Shown piece by piece: positions 5,470 to 7,881 of a DNA stretch of 7,881 nt. Source of the stretch: CAYMUN01 sp964640775. GTDB taxonomy: Bacteria > Patescibacteriota > Saccharimonadia > Saccharimonadales > UBA4665. Position 1 is the stretch's first letter. Each line of letters starts with the position of its first letter. The stretch is from positions 1-7,881 of the forward strand of contig CAZXIT010000039.1 of the NCBI GenBank assembly GCA_964640775.1. The letters run 5' to 3'. A model generated the notes under the pieces. It saw only the letters and a list, made by a program, of their open reading frames with translations, was not told the origin of the DNA and searched no databases. Position numbers and translations under genes: made by a program.

Positions 5470-6158
5470 ACCAGCTGCACAGCCGCGCTATCGTTCTCAG
5501 CCGCACCGATTACGGCGAGGCCGACCGTATCCTGACCATGCTCACCCCGGAGCAGGGCAAACTGCGGCTGATGGCCCGCGGTGTCCGCCGCCAGAAAAGC
5601 AAACTGGCCGGCGGCATCGAGCTGTTTAGTGTCAGCGATATCAGCTATATGCACGGCCGCGGCGAAATCGGCACCCTGATCTCAACTCGGCTAATTAATT
5701 ACTACAGCCATATTGTCCAGGATATCGGCCGTGTCCAATTGGGCTACGAACTGATCAAAAATCTCAACAAAGCCACCGAAGACCAGCCCGAACCGGACTA
5801 TTTTGACTTGCTGGAGCGGGCCTTCCAGGCCCTCGATGATCCTGCTATCGGCCAGGCACTCATACGCCTGTGGTTTAGCGCCCAGCTGCTGCAGCGCGGC
5901 GGCCACCAGCCCAACCTCCAGACCACCCTCGCTGGTGAAAAGTTAGCCGCCGGAGAGGTTTACAATTTTGATTATGATGATGTCTCATTTGCGCCGCATC
6001 CGGCAGGCAGCTATACCACCGACGACATCAAATTCCTGCGGCTCAGTTTTAGCAGCCACCCGCCGAAAATCCTGCAGCAGATACAGGACAGCGAGGCTTT
6101 AGTTGCTAAAAACAATGCCTTAGTGCAAACTATGCTGCAAACCTACATCAGATTATGA
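5466..6158 (+). CDS. recO: DNA repair protein RecO
   Basis: RecO helps load RecA on SSB-coated DNA and anneals strands within the RecFOR pathway. The 230-residue protein has the N-terminal OB fold (RAIVLSRTDYGEADRILTML, 7-26; GKLRLMARGVRRQKSKLAG, 31-49; LFSVSDISYMHG, 53-64) and a helical C-terminal domain including LWFSAQLLQRGGHQPNL (135-151). The last segment normally leads into a zinc-finger region; this protein has no cysteine at all, so the four-Cys zinc site found in some RecO proteins is absent, as it also is in E. coli RecO. The ATG at 5466 overlaps the receiver gene's TGA as ATGA; a longer open frame upstream lies wholly over the receiver gene and does not match the family, so this start is preferred. 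No Shine-Dalgarno is visible; translational coupling is likely. Confidence 0.9.
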   Translation: MNQLHSRAIVLSRTDYGEADRILTMLTPEQGKLRLMARGVRRQKSKLAGGIELFSVSDISYMHGRGEIGTLISTRLINYYSHIVQDIGRVQLGYELIKNLNKATEDQPEPDYFDLLERAFQALDDPAIGQALIRLWFSAQLLQRGGHQPNLQTTLAGEKLAAGEVYNFDYDDVSFAPHPAGSYTTDDIKFLRLSFSSHPPKILQQIQDSEALVAKNNALVQTMLQTYIRL

Positions 6159-6163
6159 GGAGG
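6158..6163 (+). promoter_or_regulatory. Strong Shine-Dalgarno of the 6172 gene
   Basis: AGGAGG begins on the last base of the recO stop and lies 8 bases before the GTG at 6172. It decides the GTG start and is the best ribosome-binding site in the window, which suggests this gene is co-transcribed with recO and translated well. Confidence 0.8.
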
Positions 6164-6171
6164 CTGCAATC

Positions 6172-6666
6172 GTGATAGACAGGCTGCATCTGCCGCAGAC
6201 CCCCCGGCGCGCTCTGACTGCCGCTGTTGCTATGGCGGCGCTGGCCTTCAGCGCCCATGAAAGCATTTCAGCCGTCAGCGCTTCTGAGCACGATCGTACC
6301 ATCCAGGCCCAGCACTGCGCTGACACGCTCGGCCCGATAGCCACTGATGCTGCTGATCTGACACGACCATGCGAAAATCCCGATTACCGCGCCTCGTTTC
6401 CGTACCGGCAATCAACGATTACTGAAGTTAACCCTGGCGAGACAACCGAAAGCGACGAATCAAAAATCCTTGCCACCAGCCGGGAGTATCAGCTCCCCAG
6501 CGCCGATAGATTCATGCAAGAATTCAAGGCTCGCGGCGATCCCAAAGCTGACGACAAATGGGCCCTGGCAGTGCTTATCAGCTTCATCGCTCCGCTTGGC
6601 CTAAACGCTAGGTGGCACCGCCAAAATCTCAAGGAGCGGCGCAACCAGGTCTTTTCTCAGTACTAG
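6172..6666 (+). CDS. Small exported or membrane protein, unknown function
   Basis: I do not recognise the family. The 164-residue protein starts at GTG behind AGGAGG. Residues 12-13 (RR) and the alanine-rich hydrophobic stretch at about 14-28 look like a signal peptide or anchor; an AxA-like cleavage site (VSA, 35-37) is possible. A polar region at about 38-128 carries the only two cysteines, C49 and C67, which could form a disulfide outside the cytoplasm. A second hydrophobic segment (WALAVLISFIAPLGL, 130-144) is followed by a positive tail (RWHRQNLKERR, 147-157), consistent with a cytoplasmic C-terminus. The likely topology is therefore an external loop between two anchors, or one C-terminal anchor after cleavage. 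It follows recO by 13 bases and precedes the glycyl-tRNA synthetase promoter. Its role is unknown, and nothing ties it directly to DNA repair. Confidence 0.68.
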   Translation: MIDRLHLPQTPRRALTAAVAMAALAFSAHESISAVSASEHDRTIQAQHCADTLGPIATDAADLTRPCENPDYRASFPYRQSTITEVNPGETTESDESKILATSREYQLPSADRFMQEFKARGDPKADDKWALAVLISFIAPLGLNARWHRQNLKERRNQVFSQY

Positions 6667-6689
6667 ACAGGGCAAATCGGCTCCGCAAC

Positions 6690-6698
6690 TGATATAAT
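6690..6698 (+). promoter_or_regulatory. Extended -10 promoter of glycyl-tRNA synthetase
   Basis: TGATATAAT contains a perfect TATAAT (6693-6698) with TG one base upstream. It ends 9 bases before the ATG at 6708, predicting a 2-3 base leader. No clear -35 or T-box-like leader is present; the 41-base gap is too short for a T-box riboswitch. Confidence 0.68.
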
Positions 6699-6707
6699 CG
6701 AAGCATA

Positions 6708-7881
6708 ATGAGCGACACATCCCTCGAAGACATCGTCAGCCTCTGCAAACGCCGCGGCTTTATCTATCAGGGCAGTGAAGTCTACGGCGGCCTGGCCGGC
6801 ACCTGGGACTACGGCCCCCTCGGCGTCGCCCTGAAGCGCAATATCATGCAGCTCTGGTGGAAGACATTCGTCGAAGACCGCGACGATATGCTTGGCATCG
6901 ACGCCGCCATCCTCATGAACCAAAAAGTCTGGCAAGCAAGCGGCCACGTCGACACCTTCACGGATCCTCTAGTCGAATGCTCAAACTGCAAAGGCCGCTT
7001 CCGCGCCGACAAAATCGACACCAGCAAGTGCCCAACCTGCGGCCAAAAGGACTCCTTCGGCGAAGTCCGCCAATTTAACATGATGTTCCAGACCACCATG
7101 GGACCGGTGGCCGACGAAAATTCCATCACCTACCTCCGGCCCGAGACTGCCCAGGGTATCTTTACTAACTATAAAAACGTCGTCGACAGTTTTTACCCGG
7201 ACATGCCATTCGGCTTGGCGCAGCAAGGCAAGGCCTTTCGCAACGAGATCAGCCCCCGCGATTTCATCTTCCGCGACCGCGAATTCGAACAGATGGAAAT
7301 CGAATATTTCATCCATCCCGACAAATGGGAAGCAGCCTTTGAAATGTGGCGCCAGCTGATGCACGACTGGTGCGCCTCGCTTGGCCTCGACAAAGACTCC
7401 ATCAGCGAGCTCGAAGTCGGCGATGACGACCGTGCCCACTACAGCAAGCGCACCATTGATTTTGAATACGAATTTCCGATCGGCCGCGAAGAGCTCTACG
7501 GCTTGGCTTACCGCACTGACTTTGATCTAAAAAATATCGAGCGTGTCTCTGGCAAAAAAATGGACTACCGCCCCAAAGACGGCGGCGAGCCCTACGTGCC
7601 GCATGTCATTGAGCCGACCTTCGGCGTCGAGCGCACCATTATGGCCGTGCTAACCGCCGCCTACACTGAGGACGAAGTCAACGGCGAAAAGCGTGTCTAC
7701 CTGCGGCTCCCGCACCACTTAGCTCCCGTAAAAGTAGCCGTCAGCCCGCTGCTCAAAAACAAACCCGAGCTAGTAGCCAAAGCCCGCGAAGTCTACGCTA
7801 TGCTAAAGAAGGAATTCGGCAATGTAATGTGGGACGACAACGGCAACATCGGCAAACGCTACCGCCGCCAAGACGAAATCG
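6708..7881 (+). CDS. glyS: Glycyl-tRNA synthetase, single-chain class II type (C-terminus outside window)
   Basis: Charges tRNA-Gly with glycine using ATP, in the cytoplasm. The frame is open for 391 codons to the right edge. It is the dimeric, eukaryote/archaea-like GlyRS rather than the two-subunit GlyQ/GlyS enzyme. Seen in order: the N-terminal SLCKRRGFIYQGSEVYGG and WDYGPLG (33-39); a zinc-ribbon-like insertion with C91, C94, C108 and C111; the glycine-pocket segment YLRPETAQGIF (142-152); motif 2 FRNEISPR (177-184); and motif 3 EPTFGVERT (302-310). The anticodon-binding domain begins near 338 (LAPVKVAVSP), and the sequence stops within YRRQDEI, typically followed by GTP-F, so roughly the last 60-80 residues are missing. 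The symbol glyS is used for the single-chain enzyme; some databases call it glyQS. It has its own near-leaderless promoter. Confidence 0.95.
   Translation, partial: MSDTSLEDIVSLCKRRGFIYQGSEVYGGLAGTWDYGPLGVALKRNIMQLWWKTFVEDRDDMLGIDAAILMNQKVWQASGHVDTFTDPLVECSNCKGRFRADKIDTSKCPTCGQKDSFGEVRQFNMMFQTTMGPVADENSITYLRPETAQGIFTNYKNVVDSFYPDMPFGLAQQGKAFRNEISPRDFIFRDREFEQMEIEYFIHPDKWEAAFEMWRQLMHDWCASLGLDKDSISELEVGDDDRAHYSKRTIDFEYEFPIGREELYGLAYRTDFDLKNIERVSGKKMDYRPKDGGEPYVPHVIEPTFGVERTIMAVLTAAYTEDEVNGEKRVYLRLPHHLAPVKVAVSPLLKNKPELVAKAREVYAMLKKEFGNVMWDDNGNIGKRYRRQDEI

Noticed and set aside
150..6100. Frequent CAGCTG hexamers across the window
   Set aside because: Most sit in coding frames as Gln-Leu or overlapping codon pairs in this CAG/CTG-rich genome, not in regular spacing or at intergenic sites.
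2863..6158. UGA recoding to glycine, as in Gracilibacteria/SR1
   Set aside because: TGA is the natural stop of xseB, the receiver gene and recO at the expected family lengths, and no in-frame TGA interrupts a recognised gene.
6667..6707. T-box or other riboswitch before glycyl-tRNA synthetase
   Set aside because: Only 41 bases separate the genes and the -10 box is 9 bases before the ATG, leaving no leader RNA to fold.

Overview
The window reads as dense, single-copy bacterial chromosome, with intergenic gaps of at most 57 bases and no mobile element, tRNA, rRNA or CRISPR. The gene set suggests a member of the Patescibacteria/CPR, most likely Candidatus Saccharibacteria (TM7): a TRM11/G10-type RNA methylase, compact XseA/XseB, a single-chain GlyRS, small membrane-anchored orphan proteins, and transcription units whose -10 box lies directly in front of the start codon. 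That placement is inference from gene style, not from a marker gene. TAG, TAA and TGA are all used as stops (TGA ends xseB, the receiver gene and recO), so the code is standard and not the UGA=Gly code of Gracilibacteria/SR1.

Layout. (1) 1-595, minus strand: N-terminal part of a THUMP-containing RNA methylase, cut by the window edge. (2) 596-652: divergent promoter region with two facing -10 boxes around a perfect 12-bp palindrome. (3) 653-3578, plus strand: a tight operon of an LPG_synthase_TM-type membrane protein, xseA (11-base overlap), xseB (7-base gap) and a membrane-anchored FAM173-like methyltransferase (GTGA overlap). (4) 3620-4315: an orphan single-pass membrane protein with its own promoter. 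(5) 4355-6666: an operon-like run of a degenerate histidine-kinase-like protein, a stand-alone receiver-like protein, recO (ATGA overlap) and a small exported or membrane protein with a strong Shine-Dalgarno. (6) 6708 to the end: glycyl-tRNA synthetase, truncated by the window.

How the genes fit together. xseA and xseB encode both subunits of exonuclease VII, and recO belongs to RecFOR repair, so two DNA-repair functions sit close together. The most unusual part is the kinase-like/receiver-like pair in front of recO. Both proteins keep recognisable fold signatures, but the kinase has Glu where the phospho-accepting His should be and lacks the conserved ATP-box residues, and the receiver has Glu where the phospho-accepting Asp should be. 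It looks like a two-component pair that has lost phosphotransfer but is kept intact, co-directional and coupled to a repair gene.

Transcription units seem to start leaderless or nearly so, with 6-10 bases from the -10 to the start codon, whereas internal genes use Shine-Dalgarno sites or stop/start overlaps. The plus strand changes from G-rich to C-rich across roughly 3.0-4.0 kb although gene direction does not change.
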